From Geobacillus kaustophilus (lineage in GTDB: Bacteria > Bacillota > Bacilli > Bacillales > Anoxybacillaceae): a DNA stretch of 64,000 nucleotides. The DNA lies in contig NZ_JYBP01000003.1 of NCBI RefSeq assembly GCF_000948285.1, positions 3,100,001 to 3,164,000 of the forward strand, read 5' to 3'. The notes beneath the pieces are model-generated. The model did no database searches, had not been told where the DNA came from, and saw only the letters and a program-made list of their open reading frames with translations. Positions 54,580 through 64,000 of the stretch are shown piece by piece; position 1 is the stretch's first letter, and the number at the start of each line of letters is the position of its first letter. The translations under genes were made by a program, and so were the position numbers.

Positions 54580-55593
54580 TCATGGCATGTTGGCCTCATA
54601 ATTGCGCGCCGGGCGCAGCGGCAAGTCTTTTTTCCGAATGACTTTCGTCTCCGTATTCGTCACCGCCGGCACGTCTCTCCCGGCGACGATCTCGGTCATC
54701 ATTTTGACCGCCTTGTATCCCATTTCATACGGCTCCTGCACGACCGTCGCCGCAATCGTTCCTTTTTGCAAATAGCGGATCGTCTCCGGCAGCGTATCAA
54801 AACCGATAATATACGTCTTTTGCTCGCGGTGAAACTGTTCAACCACTTTGGCAATGCCGATCGCATCAAGTGCGCTCGTGCCGTAAAACGCGTTCACGTC
54901 CGGGTGCTTTTTCAAAATCGTATACGCCTTTTCCGCGGCTTGCACACGCGTAATGTGCGACTCTTCGATGGCAACGATGCGGATTCCTTTTTCCTGTCTC
55001 ACTGCATCCTCAAATCCGCGCACTCGCAGCTGTTGGTGCGCCGCCGTCAAACTGCCGGTAATAATCGCGACCGTCGCCTTGCCCTTTGTATCCTCAGCCA
55101 ACGCCCGTCCCGCGAGAAAACCGGCATAATAATTATCCGTTCCCACATAGGCGACGCGTCGGCTCGTTGGAGCATCCGTATCGATCGTCACCACAGGAAT
55201 ATTCTTGTCCGTGATTTCGTTAATCACTGGGACAAATTCCGCTTCCGTCAACCCTTGGGTGATGATCCCATCGACTTTCGCTGCCGCGGCTTTTTTCAAA
55301 ATGCGCAAATGCTCATCAATATTCGCCTGCCGCGGGCCGATATACTCGAGGTCAACCCCCAGTTCTTTCGCCGCCGCTTTCGCTCCTTTTTCCACGAGCC
55401 GCCAGTAATCATTATCGAGTTCCTCCGGCACAAGCACGAAATGATAGGCCTCTTTTGTTGTTTCCGGAACCCGTTCCTTTTCTGATTTCGGATACGCATA
55501 CACGTTCCAAGCGCAATAGGCGGTGAAGGAAGCGCTTCCAATCAGCGCGGCGATGCCGCCCCCGTAAAACAGCCGTTTCCACCAATCGCGCAT
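54580..55593 (-). CDS. Membrane-anchored periplasmic-type sugar-binding protein (sensor partner)
   Basis: 337 residues from the ATG after GTAGGAGGGAT. One N-terminal membrane segment (about 8-28), not a lipobox, then a type 1 periplasmic binding fold: FVLVPEELDNDYWRLVEKGA, DGIITQGLTEAEF, VVTIDTDAPTSRRVAYVGTD, IITGSLTAAHQQLRVRGFE, GTSALDAIGIAKVV, VVQEPYEMGYKAV. It leads the operon with the histidine kinase and regulator. This trio is known in Firmicutes, where the binding protein presents the sugar to the kinase instead of to a transporter. Confidence 0.85.
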   Translation of the reverse strand: MRDWWKRLFYGGGIAALIGSASFTAYCAWNVYAYPKSEKERVPETTKEAYHFVLVPEELDNDYWRLVEKGAKAAAKELGVDLEYIGPRQANIDEHLRILKKAAAAKVDGIITQGLTEAEFVPVINEITDKNIPVVTIDTDAPTSRRVAYVGTDNYYAGFLAGRALAEDTKGKATVAIITGSLTAAHQQLRVRGFEDAVRQEKGIRIVAIEESHITRVQAAEKAYTILKKHPDVNAFYGTSALDAIGIAKVVEQFHREQKTYIIGFDTLPETIRYLQKGTIAATVVQEPYEMGYKAVKMMTEIVAGRDVPAVTNTETKVIRKKDLPLRPARNYEANMP

Positions 55594-55761
55594 CTTGATC
55601 CCTCCTACCGCCATTGTACACGAACGTCGGGGCGCTAGCCTAGACAAAAGAAAATGGATGAATTGCATCTATATGAAATCCAAATAGGGGTCAGTCCGGC
55701 CGGCATCATTCGCCATACGGCGATGGCCATGCCCATCATCAAGTGCAGAGCGAGCAAAAAA

Positions 55762-55800
55762 ACCCCGTTCCGAAACAAGCTCGCTGCATCGGAACGGGGT
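55762..55800 (-). terminator. Terminator of the Rpn-type gene
   Basis: ACCCCGTTCCGA and TCGGAACGGGGT with T7 on the minus strand, 12 bp after the stop. Confidence 0.92.
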
Positions 55801-55812
55801 CTCTCCACTCGT

Positions 55813-56691
55813 TTATCCTTTCAACTTTTCCACTGCCTCAACCGACAGTCCAGTCAATTCACAAATCGTTGGCACATCATATCCTTTCCCTAGCATCCGT
55901 TTCGCGATGTCCATCTTGCCTTTTTCGATTCCTTTTTCGATTCCTTTTTCGATTCCCTTTTCCATCCCCCGTTGCTCATACGACACGATGAGATCCGTCA
56001 CTTTTTTCGCTTCCTTCGTTCCCATTTGGTTCACCTCGTTTCGCAATTGGATTTCCTCTTGTTCGGACAGCGTCAAATACGTCTCGAAAAATCCAAACAA
56101 CAGCCGCTGTTTCGCTTCGTCAAGCTCCAAGCGGACGAGCATGCGCAAAAATTCTCTTTTCACTGCCACTCTCTCACTTTCATTATACCCCATTTTGCTT
56201 AACAAGGCGGCCGCGACCGGGTTGTCGCGGCGAATGTACTCACGCCATGGCTGTTTGCGCAGTTCAACAGTAAGAAAGCGGAAATCGACAACGGTTAGGA
56301 ACGGAAACTTGATGGTGAACGAGGACGGTTCATCGCGGTGTTCGTCATAGCTGAAGATGGCAATGGGAAGAATGCGACGGCGGTATTTTTGAAACAAACG
56401 GCTGACATAAATGAACATGCGCTCGGGAAACGTCGGCTGCGTGTAACTTTGGTGTTCGATATGGACGATGATCAGCCCATCTTCCCCTTTCAATTTTGTT
56501 TCCACCAATAGATCCACACGGTGCTTTTCGCCGGCCGCCACATCCGTAAACACCTCTTCGGACAAAAAGGAGACGTGGCGGAAGTCGACTTGTTCATACA
56601 CGTGCGGAAAAAACAGAAGCAAAAACTCTTCAAAAAACGTCGACAGCAACTCCTTAAACAACCGGTCGTGATCGATTCGCGTTTCGGACAC
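55813..56691 (-). CDS. Rpn-family recombination-promoting nuclease / transposase-like protein
   Basis: About 292 residues from a GTG after AAGGAGGG; upstream extension to 56844 is unsupported. The N-terminal half is a PD-(D/E)XK-type fold: RLFKELLSTFFEEFLLLFFP, HRVDLLVETKL, LIIVHIEHQSYTQP, the pattern of the Rpn/PDDEXK_2 family. Near the C-terminus are four EKGI repeats (MEKGIEKGIEKGIEKGK), encoded by a 12-bp tandem repeat that can change length without breaking the frame. Such repeats are typical of this family and hint at variable length. Confidence 0.85.
   Translation of the reverse strand: MSETRIDHDRLFKELLSTFFEEFLLLFFPHVYEQVDFRHVSFLSEEVFTDVAAGEKHRVDLLVETKLKGEDGLIIVHIEHQSYTQPTFPERMFIYVSRLFQKYRRRILPIAIFSYDEHRDEPSSFTIKFPFLTVVDFRFLTVELRKQPWREYIRRDNPVAAALLSKMGYNESERVAVKREFLRMLVRLELDEAKQRLLFGFFETYLTLSEQEEIQLRNEVNQMGTKEAKKVTDLIVSYEQRGMEKGIEKGIEKGIEKGKMDIAKRMLGKGYDVPTICELTGLSVEAVEKLKG
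55917..55968. repeat. 12-bp tandem repeat in the Rpn-type gene
   Basis: TTTTTCGATTCC and close variants repeat about four times in frame, encoding GIEK units. Confidence 0.8.
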
Positions 56692-56852
56692 GGTCTCCCT
56701 CCTTGTGATATTTGAACTTTCTTTATTTTCTTCGCCGCGCCTTGGGCAAAATCCTGCCGAAAAGGCTGGTGAAAAGCATTGATTTTGTCTAAAATAAGGG
56801 GAATGTGAATGGGAAGAAAGCCCTTGTGTTGTGCGGCTTTTCACGATGAAAT

Positions 56853-56885
56853 GACAAAGCCGCCCCGGCGACAGGCGGCTTTGTC
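56853..56885 (-). terminator. Terminator of the GH4 gene
   Basis: GACAAAGCCGCC and GGCGGCTTTGTC, perfect 12-bp stem, 20 bp after the stop; T-run weak. Confidence 0.8.
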
Positions 56886-56904
56886 AATCGCTTTTCCAAA
56901 CGAT

Positions 56905-58248
56905 TTAGTTTCCAGCTACTGTTTTGGCCTGTTTAAAAAACTGCGGCAAATGTTCTTTATGCGCTTCAAGCATTTCGTCCAACATTTGTTTGGCGATGGT
57001 GTCAGACGGGACAAGCGGGTTGATCGTCATGGCGACGAGCGCGGTTTGGTAGTCGCCGGTGACCGCGGCCTCGGCAGCGACGCGCTCGAACGACTTGATT
57101 TGCTGGACGAGCCCACGCACCGCGACCGGCAAATCGCCGACGGCGATCGGTTTCGGTCCATCTTTCGTGATGACGCAGTTTACCTCCACCGCCGATTCCG
57201 GAGGGATGCTCGCAATGGCGCCGTTGTTTCTCGTGTTGACCGGCTGAATGTCGCGCTTGTCGTTGTAAATGGAGCTGATCAAGCTGCACGCGGCGTCGCT
57301 GTAGTACGCCCCACCACGCTGTTCGAGCTGCGGCGGCTTGATGGCCAAGTTCGGGTCTTTGTACAGCTCGAACAGCTCTTTTTCGAGCTGCTGCACAACC
57401 TCGGCGCGCGTCCCTTTCGTTTTCGCCGCCTCCAGCTCCTCGGCGAGCATTTTGTCTGTTTGGTAGTAATACCGGTGGTACGGGCAAGGCAGCACCTTCA
57501 ACCCTTTTAAGAAATCCGGCTCCCAGCCAAGGTCAACGATGTTTTTCATCGTCACACCGGAGCGGTCTGGATGGGCGACGAGATCAATCACCTTTTCGGT
57601 CACCTCGACGCCGTCCAGATAGACGTGCAAGCCAAACACCATATGGTTCAAGCCGGCAAAATCAATGTGCACGCGGTCGGCATCAACGCCAAGCAGCTTG
57701 GCGACGCCCATGCGCATGCCGATCGGCACGTTGCACAACCCGACGACTTTCTCCTGCTTCGTATAGCGCAAGACGGCTTCTGTCACCATCCCAGCCGGGT
57801 TCGTGAAGTTGATCAGCCATGCATCAGGGCAAAGCTCTTCCATATCGCGAATGATGTCCAAAATGACCGGAATCGTCCGCAATCCCTTAAACAATCCGCC
57901 CGGGCCGTTTGTCTCCTGGCCGATCACCCCGTATTTGAGCGGGATGCGCTCGTCTTTCGCCCGTGCCTCTAGGCCGCCGACACGAAATTGCGTCGTAACA
58001 AAGTCTGCTCCTTCCAAGGCCCGGCGGCGGTCTAGTGTCAAATGAATCTCAATGGGCACACCGGCTTTTTCGACCATCCGTTTGGCCAGTGCGCCAACGA
58101 TTTCGAGTTTTTCTTTGCCTTCCGGAATATCGACAAGCCACAATTCCCCGACCGGCAATTCATGATAACGCTTGATCAACCCTTCGACCAATTCCGGCGT
58201 GTAGCTCGACCCGCCGCCGATCGTCGCCATTTTCAATCGTTTATCCAT
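56905..58248 (-). CDS. licH: 6-phospho-beta-glucosidase, GH4 (LicH-like)
   Basis: Hydrolyses 6-phospho-beta-glucosides such as cellobiose-6-phosphate by the NAD- and metal-dependent GH4 mechanism. 447 residues from the ATG after GGGGAAGAGGAG. Landmarks: NAD site KMATIGGGSSYTPELVEGLI, FRVGGLEARAKDE, INFTNPAGMVTEA, the metal-binding Cys in VGLCNVPIGMRM and His in AGLNHMVFG, and the catalytic region RGGAYYSDAA. A MurR/RpiR regulator is divergent and a GH1 enzyme is nearby. No PTS genes are in the window. Confidence 0.92.
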   Translation of the reverse strand: MDKRLKMATIGGGSSYTPELVEGLIKRYHELPVGELWLVDIPEGKEKLEIVGALAKRMVEKAGVPIEIHLTLDRRRALEGADFVTTQFRVGGLEARAKDERIPLKYGVIGQETNGPGGLFKGLRTIPVILDIIRDMEELCPDAWLINFTNPAGMVTEAVLRYTKQEKVVGLCNVPIGMRMGVAKLLGVDADRVHIDFAGLNHMVFGLHVYLDGVEVTEKVIDLVAHPDRSGVTMKNIVDLGWEPDFLKGLKVLPCPYHRYYYQTDKMLAEELEAAKTKGTRAEVVQQLEKELFELYKDPNLAIKPPQLEQRGGAYYSDAACSLISSIYNDKRDIQPVNTRNNGAIASIPPESAVEVNCVITKDGPKPIAVGDLPVAVRGLVQQIKSFERVAAEAAVTGDYQTALVAMTINPLVPSDTIAKQMLDEMLEAHKEHLPQFFKQAKTVAGN

Positions 58249-58278
58249 ACTCCTCTTCCCCTTTCGCCCTGTTGGGCA

Positions 58279-58287
58279 TGGTATAAT
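58279..58287 (+). promoter_or_regulatory. Extended -10 promoter of the RpiR gene
   Basis: TGGTATAAT, an extended -10, about 85 bp before the start; -35 is poor. Confidence 0.45.
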
Positions 58288-58372
58288 CAATGTAGGAATC
58301 AACCAGTGGGCTTGGAAGCGCCATCCTTTCCCAGCTATCGCACGTTCCGTCCCATGAAAGCGAGGTGTCCCG

Positions 58373-59128
58373 ATGTTCACTCCTGAACAAATCGCCCAGT
58401 TCTCCGAGCTCGACTACGCCATTTACGACTATGTGATGAAACATCCTCATGAAGTCGCGTACATGCGCATTCGCGAGCTCGCCGAGGCCGTCCATGTCTC
58501 GCCGCCGACCGTGCTCCGCTTTTGCAAAAAGGTCGGATGCGAAGGGTTCAGTGAATTTAAAACGAAATGGAAGCTGTATTTGCGCGAGACAAAGCGAACC
58601 GCGATCATCAGCAGTCAAGAGGCGCTTAAGGAATTTTTCGAACGGACGCTGACCGCCGATTACGAGCGGACCATTCTGGATGCGGCAGCCGCGATCGCCC
58701 GGGCGGATCACGTGATTTTTGTCGGCTCCGGCAGCTCCGGCATTTTGGCTGAATACGGATCGCGCTATTTTTCTGCCTTTCAAAAGTTTTCCGTCTACAT
58801 CAAGGACCCGTTTTTTCCGATTTACGGCCATTATTTCCACAACTGCGCCGTGATCGCCTTGTCGGTGTCTGGAGAGACGTCATATACGCTCGCCCAAGTG
58901 CACCGGTTCAAGGAAAACGGCAGCACGATCATCAGCATCACCAACCGGAAACATTGCACACTCGCGAACATCTCGGACTACAACTTGACGTATTATGCCA
59001 CCGCCGAGCGGATGGGACAGACGGATGTGACAACACAACTGCCGGTCGTTTATTTGCTTGAGCGGCTCGCGAAGGAAATGTACCGGTTGCTGCCGACGCA
59101 GACTGACCGCGGGCCGAGCGGGCGGTGA
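58373..59128 (+). CDS. MurR/RpiR-family transcriptional regulator
   Basis: 251 residues, ATG with GCGAGGTG upstream. N-terminal helix-turn-helix (MRIRELAEAVHVSPPTVLRF, CKKVGCEGFSEFK) and a C-terminal SIS sugar-phosphate-binding domain (VIFVGSGSSGILAEYGSRYF, VIALSVSGETSYTLAQVHRF). It likely senses a phosphosugar and controls the divergent GH4 gene and the convergent GH1 gene. Confidence 0.92.
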   Translation: MFTPEQIAQFSELDYAIYDYVMKHPHEVAYMRIRELAEAVHVSPPTVLRFCKKVGCEGFSEFKTKWKLYLRETKRTAIISSQEALKEFFERTLTADYERTILDAAAAIARADHVIFVGSGSSGILAEYGSRYFSAFQKFSVYIKDPFFPIYGHYFHNCAVIALSVSGETSYTLAQVHRFKENGSTIISITNRKHCTLANISDYNLTYYATAERMGQTDVTTQLPVVYLLERLAKEMYRLLPTQTDRGPSGR

Positions 59129-59133
59129 CAAAG

Positions 59134-60570
<1,437 letters not shown>

Positions 60571-60943
60571 TCAGATCGTCTCCTTTCTCGCAACAACGTC
60601 GATGAATCATTCTATCACCAATAAACCGTGTTTGGCGAAAAAAGTAAAGGGCGCGGCGGCTTTTTGTAACGAGACGAACGTGAAAAACAATTGTTTCTTC
60701 GGAGTAACAAACTGTTACAAAAAGGATAAGAAAAGCAAGCGCGCAGTATGCAAAAAGCAACCGTGAGGACGTTTCATGAAATGCGAGCAACGGCACTCTC
60801 CATCCTTGTAGAGAAACACAAGAAGAAAAAGGTGCTCCGTTCCATTGAGAGCACCCTTTTCCCCATAAAGGCCCGTCTTCAGCCCATTTATGTTTGGGAG
60901 AAATATTCAACCTAATCCATCGAGCCGCCATACAGATGAAGCG
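60571..60943. other. Intergenic region upstream of bglC
   Basis: Holds the bglC promoter region, with GTAACAGTTTGTTAC (an interrupted palindrome near 60705-60720) as a possible operator, and the terminator at 60831. No gene supported. Confidence 0.4.
60831..60855 (-). terminator. Terminator of the FAD-oxidase gene
   Basis: GGTGCTC and GAGCACC with T5 on the minus strand, about 90 bp after the stop. Confidence 0.7.
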
Positions 60944-62311
60944 TTACGGCAAAAAGATTTTTCCCGGATTGAGAATGCCGTTCGGGTCAAACAGCTGTTT
61001 CAACCGTTTCATCCAAAGCACGGCGTCTCCTTTTTCTTCACACAAAAACGCCCGTTTGCCAATGCCGATGCCGTGCTCTCCCGTGCACGTGCCGCCGCGC
61101 GATAAGGCATAGCGGACGATATGGGTGTGCACCTGTTCAATCCGCGCCATCTCCTCCGGATCGTTCGGGTCAAAGGCAAGCACCGTATGGTAATTGCCGT
61201 CGCCGACATGGCCGAAAATCGCGGCGGTCATCTTCTGCTCGTCAACGAGCCGGCGCGTATCGGCGATCGCCCCTGGCAGTTCTGACAGGGGGACGCACAC
61301 ATCGGTCGACAGCATCGCCTTGCCTGGATACGCCGCTTGAATGGCGAACGCCGCATGATGGCGCGCTTCCCATAGCTTCGCGCGGGCGAGCGAGTCGGTT
61401 TCAACCGTGAATGAAACAGCACCCTCCGCTTCACACAATTCGTTGACAAGCTCTGTTCCGTCCTCGACGCTTGATGGGCTGCCGCTCAGTTCAATAAACA
61501 GCGTCGGCTTCACCGGATAATCGGTTTTTTTGTACGCATTGACCGCTGCGATCGTCGCTTCGTCAACGAGCTCGATTTTCCCTGGGCCGACGCCGGCCTT
61601 CAACACCGCAAACGCTGCTTGCGCCGCCGCCTCAAGCGATGGAAAGTACACTTTGATAGCGTTCGTCGCTTCCGGAATGCCGTGCAGGCGGACGATGAGG
61701 CAAGTGAACACGCCAAGCGTCCCTTCCGATCCGACGAACAAGCCGGTCAAGTCATATCCGGCCGACGATTTTACCGCCAAGCTGCCCGTCTGCATGACCG
61801 AACCGTCAGCGAGCACCACCTCTAATCCGAGCACTTGATCGCGCATGACGCCGTATTTCACGCAGTTCGTGCCGCTCGCATTCGTCGCCGCCATGCCGCC
61901 GATCGTCGCGTCCGCCCCCGGATCGACCGGAAAAAACAACCCATATCGCTTCAGCGCCTCATTCAGTTGCAGCCGCGTCACTCCCGGCTCGACGATGGCG
62001 AGAAAATCGTCCGGGCGAATATCGATGATACGGTTCATGAGCGTCAAATCCAAGCTGATGCCGCCCGCAACCGGAATGACATGCCCTTCCAAGCTCGTGC
62101 CGGCGCCAAACGGCGTAACGGGAATGCGGTGTTCGTTGGCAAACGCCATCACCCGGCTCACTTCCTCTGCTGTCTTCGGAAAGACGACGACATCAGGCGC
62201 ATGCGGCGCATGGTAGGCGATGCCTTTGCTGTGGTGTTCGAGCACCGTTTCATTGATGCTCACCCGCTCGCGGTCGCCGATCAATTCCAGCAGTGATTCG
62301 TATACGTTCAT
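60944..62311 (-). CDS. FAD-linked oxidoreductase, GlcD type (glycolate oxidase / D-lactate dehydrogenase)
   Basis: 455 residues from the ATG after GAGGAGGAGAA. The PCMH-type FAD domain has VVFPKTAEEVSRVMAFANEH, VTPFGAGTSLEGHVIPVAGG, PGADATIGGMAATNASGTNC; the C-terminal domain ends with GGTCTGEHGIGIGKRAFL. The family oxidises D-2-hydroxy acids such as glycolate or D-lactate. It follows the 2-oxoacid dehydrogenase E1 genes on the same strand after about 110 bp. Substrate is not decided by sequence. Confidence 0.9.
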   Translation of the reverse strand: MNVYESLLELIGDRERVSINETVLEHHSKGIAYHAPHAPDVVVFPKTAEEVSRVMAFANEHRIPVTPFGAGTSLEGHVIPVAGGISLDLTLMNRIIDIRPDDFLAIVEPGVTRLQLNEALKRYGLFFPVDPGADATIGGMAATNASGTNCVKYGVMRDQVLGLEVVLADGSVMQTGSLAVKSSAGYDLTGLFVGSEGTLGVFTCLIVRLHGIPEATNAIKVYFPSLEAAAQAAFAVLKAGVGPGKIELVDEATIAAVNAYKKTDYPVKPTLFIELSGSPSSVEDGTELVNELCEAEGAVSFTVETDSLARAKLWEARHHAAFAIQAAYPGKAMLSTDVCVPLSELPGAIADTRRLVDEQKMTAAIFGHVGDGNYHTVLAFDPNDPEEMARIEQVHTHIVRYALSRGGTCTGEHGIGIGKRAFLCEEKGDAVLWMKRLKQLFDPNGILNPGKIFLP

Positions 62312-62420
62312 CGTTCTCCTCCTCACCCGATCGGATCAAGCGGTGCCATCCATCGATGCGCCACCTTTTCTCTTGACGCACTCTGATGGTGGATCGATCG
62401 ACCCGGATGGCATGGTTCGT

Positions 62421-63398
62421 TTAGTATCGCAGCAGCGTTTCGATCCCTTCCACGATGCGTTCGGCGTTCGGCAGCCAATCATCCTCGACCGACGGCACCG
62501 GGTACGGCGTGTCGTAGCCGGCGATGCGCACGATGGGGGCCGAGAGGGCGAATAGCGCCCGCTCGCTGATCAAGGCCGCCACTTCCGCGCCAAACCCGCC
62601 TGTTTTCACCGCTTCATGGACGATCATCACCCGCCCCGTTTTTTCGACCGAGGCGAGGATGGCATCGATATCGAGCGGCTGAAGGCAGCGCAGATCGATC
62701 ACTTCCGCGTCAATCCCTTTCGTCCGCATCTCATCGGCCAGTTTGGCGACAAGCGGTACGGTCGGCCCCCACGTGAGGATCGTCACATCTTCTCCTTCTT
62801 TGACGACCCGCGCTTGGCCGAGCGGAATCGTGTACGGTTCTTCCGGCACCTCCATCCGAAACGCCCGGTACAGCTTCATCGGCTCCAAAAACAAAACCGG
62901 GTCTTCATCGCGAATGGCGGAAATCAATAGCCCTTTCGCATCGTAAGGATTGGACGGCATGACCACTTTTAAGCCTGGGGAATGGGCAAACAGCGCCTCG
63001 AGCGCATCCGAATGCAATTCGGGCGTCCGCACCCCGCCGCCGTACGGGCTGCGCACAACGATGGGGCACGAAAACCTCCCGGCGGAGCGGAAGCGGATGC
63101 GCGCCGCCTGGGCCGCCAGCTGGTCCATCGCCTGGTACACAAACCCGAGAAACTGAATTTCGGCAATCGGCCGCATGCCATTGATCGCCAAACCGATTGA
63201 CGTGCCGATAATGCCCGATTCCGCAAGCGGCGTATCAAACACACGCCCCTCGCCAAATTGCTCAAGCAGCCCGTCCGTCGCCCGGAAAACGCCGCCGTTT
63301 TCGCCGACATCCTCGCCAAGCACGATGATGCGCGAATCGCGCTCCATCTCCTGGCGCATCGCTTCATTGATCGCTTCAATCATCGTCAGCTCGGCCAT
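62421..63398 (-). CDS. 2-oxoacid dehydrogenase E1 component, beta subunit
   Basis: 325 residues of the E1 beta type: MIEAINEAMRQEMERDSRII, VLGEDVGENGGVFRATDGL, LAESGIIGTSIGLAINGMRP, RSPYGGGVRTPELHSDALEA. With E1 alpha it decarboxylates pyruvate, a branched-chain 2-oxoacid or acetoin using thiamine diphosphate. The ATG abuts the E1 alpha stop. No E2 or E3 gene lies downstream; instead an FAD oxidase follows, so the E2 must come from elsewhere or upstream. Which complex it belongs to cannot be decided here. Confidence 0.9.
   Translation of the reverse strand: MAELTMIEAINEAMRQEMERDSRIIVLGEDVGENGGVFRATDGLLEQFGEGRVFDTPLAESGIIGTSIGLAINGMRPIAEIQFLGFVYQAMDQLAAQAARIRFRSAGRFSCPIVVRSPYGGGVRTPELHSDALEALFAHSPGLKVVMPSNPYDAKGLLISAIRDEDPVLFLEPMKLYRAFRMEVPEEPYTIPLGQARVVKEGEDVTILTWGPTVPLVAKLADEMRTKGIDAEVIDLRCLQPLDIDAILASVEKTGRVMIVHEAVKTGGFGAEVAALISERALFALSAPIVRIAGYDTPYPVPSVEDDWLPNAERIVEGIETLLRY

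Positions 63399-64000
<602 letters not shown>

Overview
The window reads as chromosome of a thermophilic Bacillaceae bacterium, almost certainly Geobacillus and close to G. stearothermophilus. The basis is a recognisable AmyS alpha-amylase, an S-layer SbsC-like domain, Geobacillus-style insertion sequences and B. subtilis-like housekeeping genes (ssbB-ywpF, yclM, licH, bglC). No rRNA, tRNA or CRISPR array was seen.

Region 1 (1-33 kb) is a cell-surface and export island. It opens with the 3' half of secA2 and slaP, the accessory Sec pair that exports S-layer proteins. It continues with an SbsC-like wall-binding protein and an S41 protease, a phosphodiester glycosidase, a CAP-domain protein, an amylopullulanase divergent from amyS, a secreted nucleotidase, a coiled-coil protein behind a c-di-GMP-I riboswitch, and an NlpC/P60 hydrolase. 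Six genes plus one truncated copy carry a shared module of about 80 residues (GQIG ... YRVY ... GGGYYV ... YETPSKEKL). It sits either right after the signal peptide or at the C-terminus behind a Pro-rich linker. I do not recognise it as a named family. It looks like an SH3-like surface or anchoring module, and together with SecA2/SlaP it is my best candidate for an undescribed system. The island is riddled with mobile DNA: IS66, IS1182, IS630, IS982, an ISL3-type MITE, a large palindrome, a TnpB-guide-like (PATE-like) element, and an AbiE-type toxin-antitoxin pair.

Region 2 (33-46.8 kb) is more ordinary: XRE regulator, ssbB, ywpF, a class D sortase with its LPETA substrate, aspartokinase, DUF1284, an aldehyde dehydrogenase with DUF779, and a TetR/MFS efflux operon. 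Two more PATE-like elements lie here. An IS4-family element sits between two TetR-type operators.

Region 3 (46.8-60.6 kb) is a sugar-uptake and beta-glucoside region: ROK fructokinase, ABC sugar transporter, YesM/YesN-type two-component system with its own membrane-anchored sugar-binding protein, an Rpn-type nuclease, GH4 and GH1 phospho-beta-glucosidases, and an RpiR regulator. A 16-bp direct repeat spaced 20 bp upstream of the transporter is the likely response-regulator site.

Region 4 (60.9-64 kb) has a GlcD-type FAD oxidase and the E1 beta and partial E1 alpha genes of a 2-oxoacid dehydrogenase. Start codons were chosen from visible ribosome-binding sites; GTG and TTG starts are frequent.
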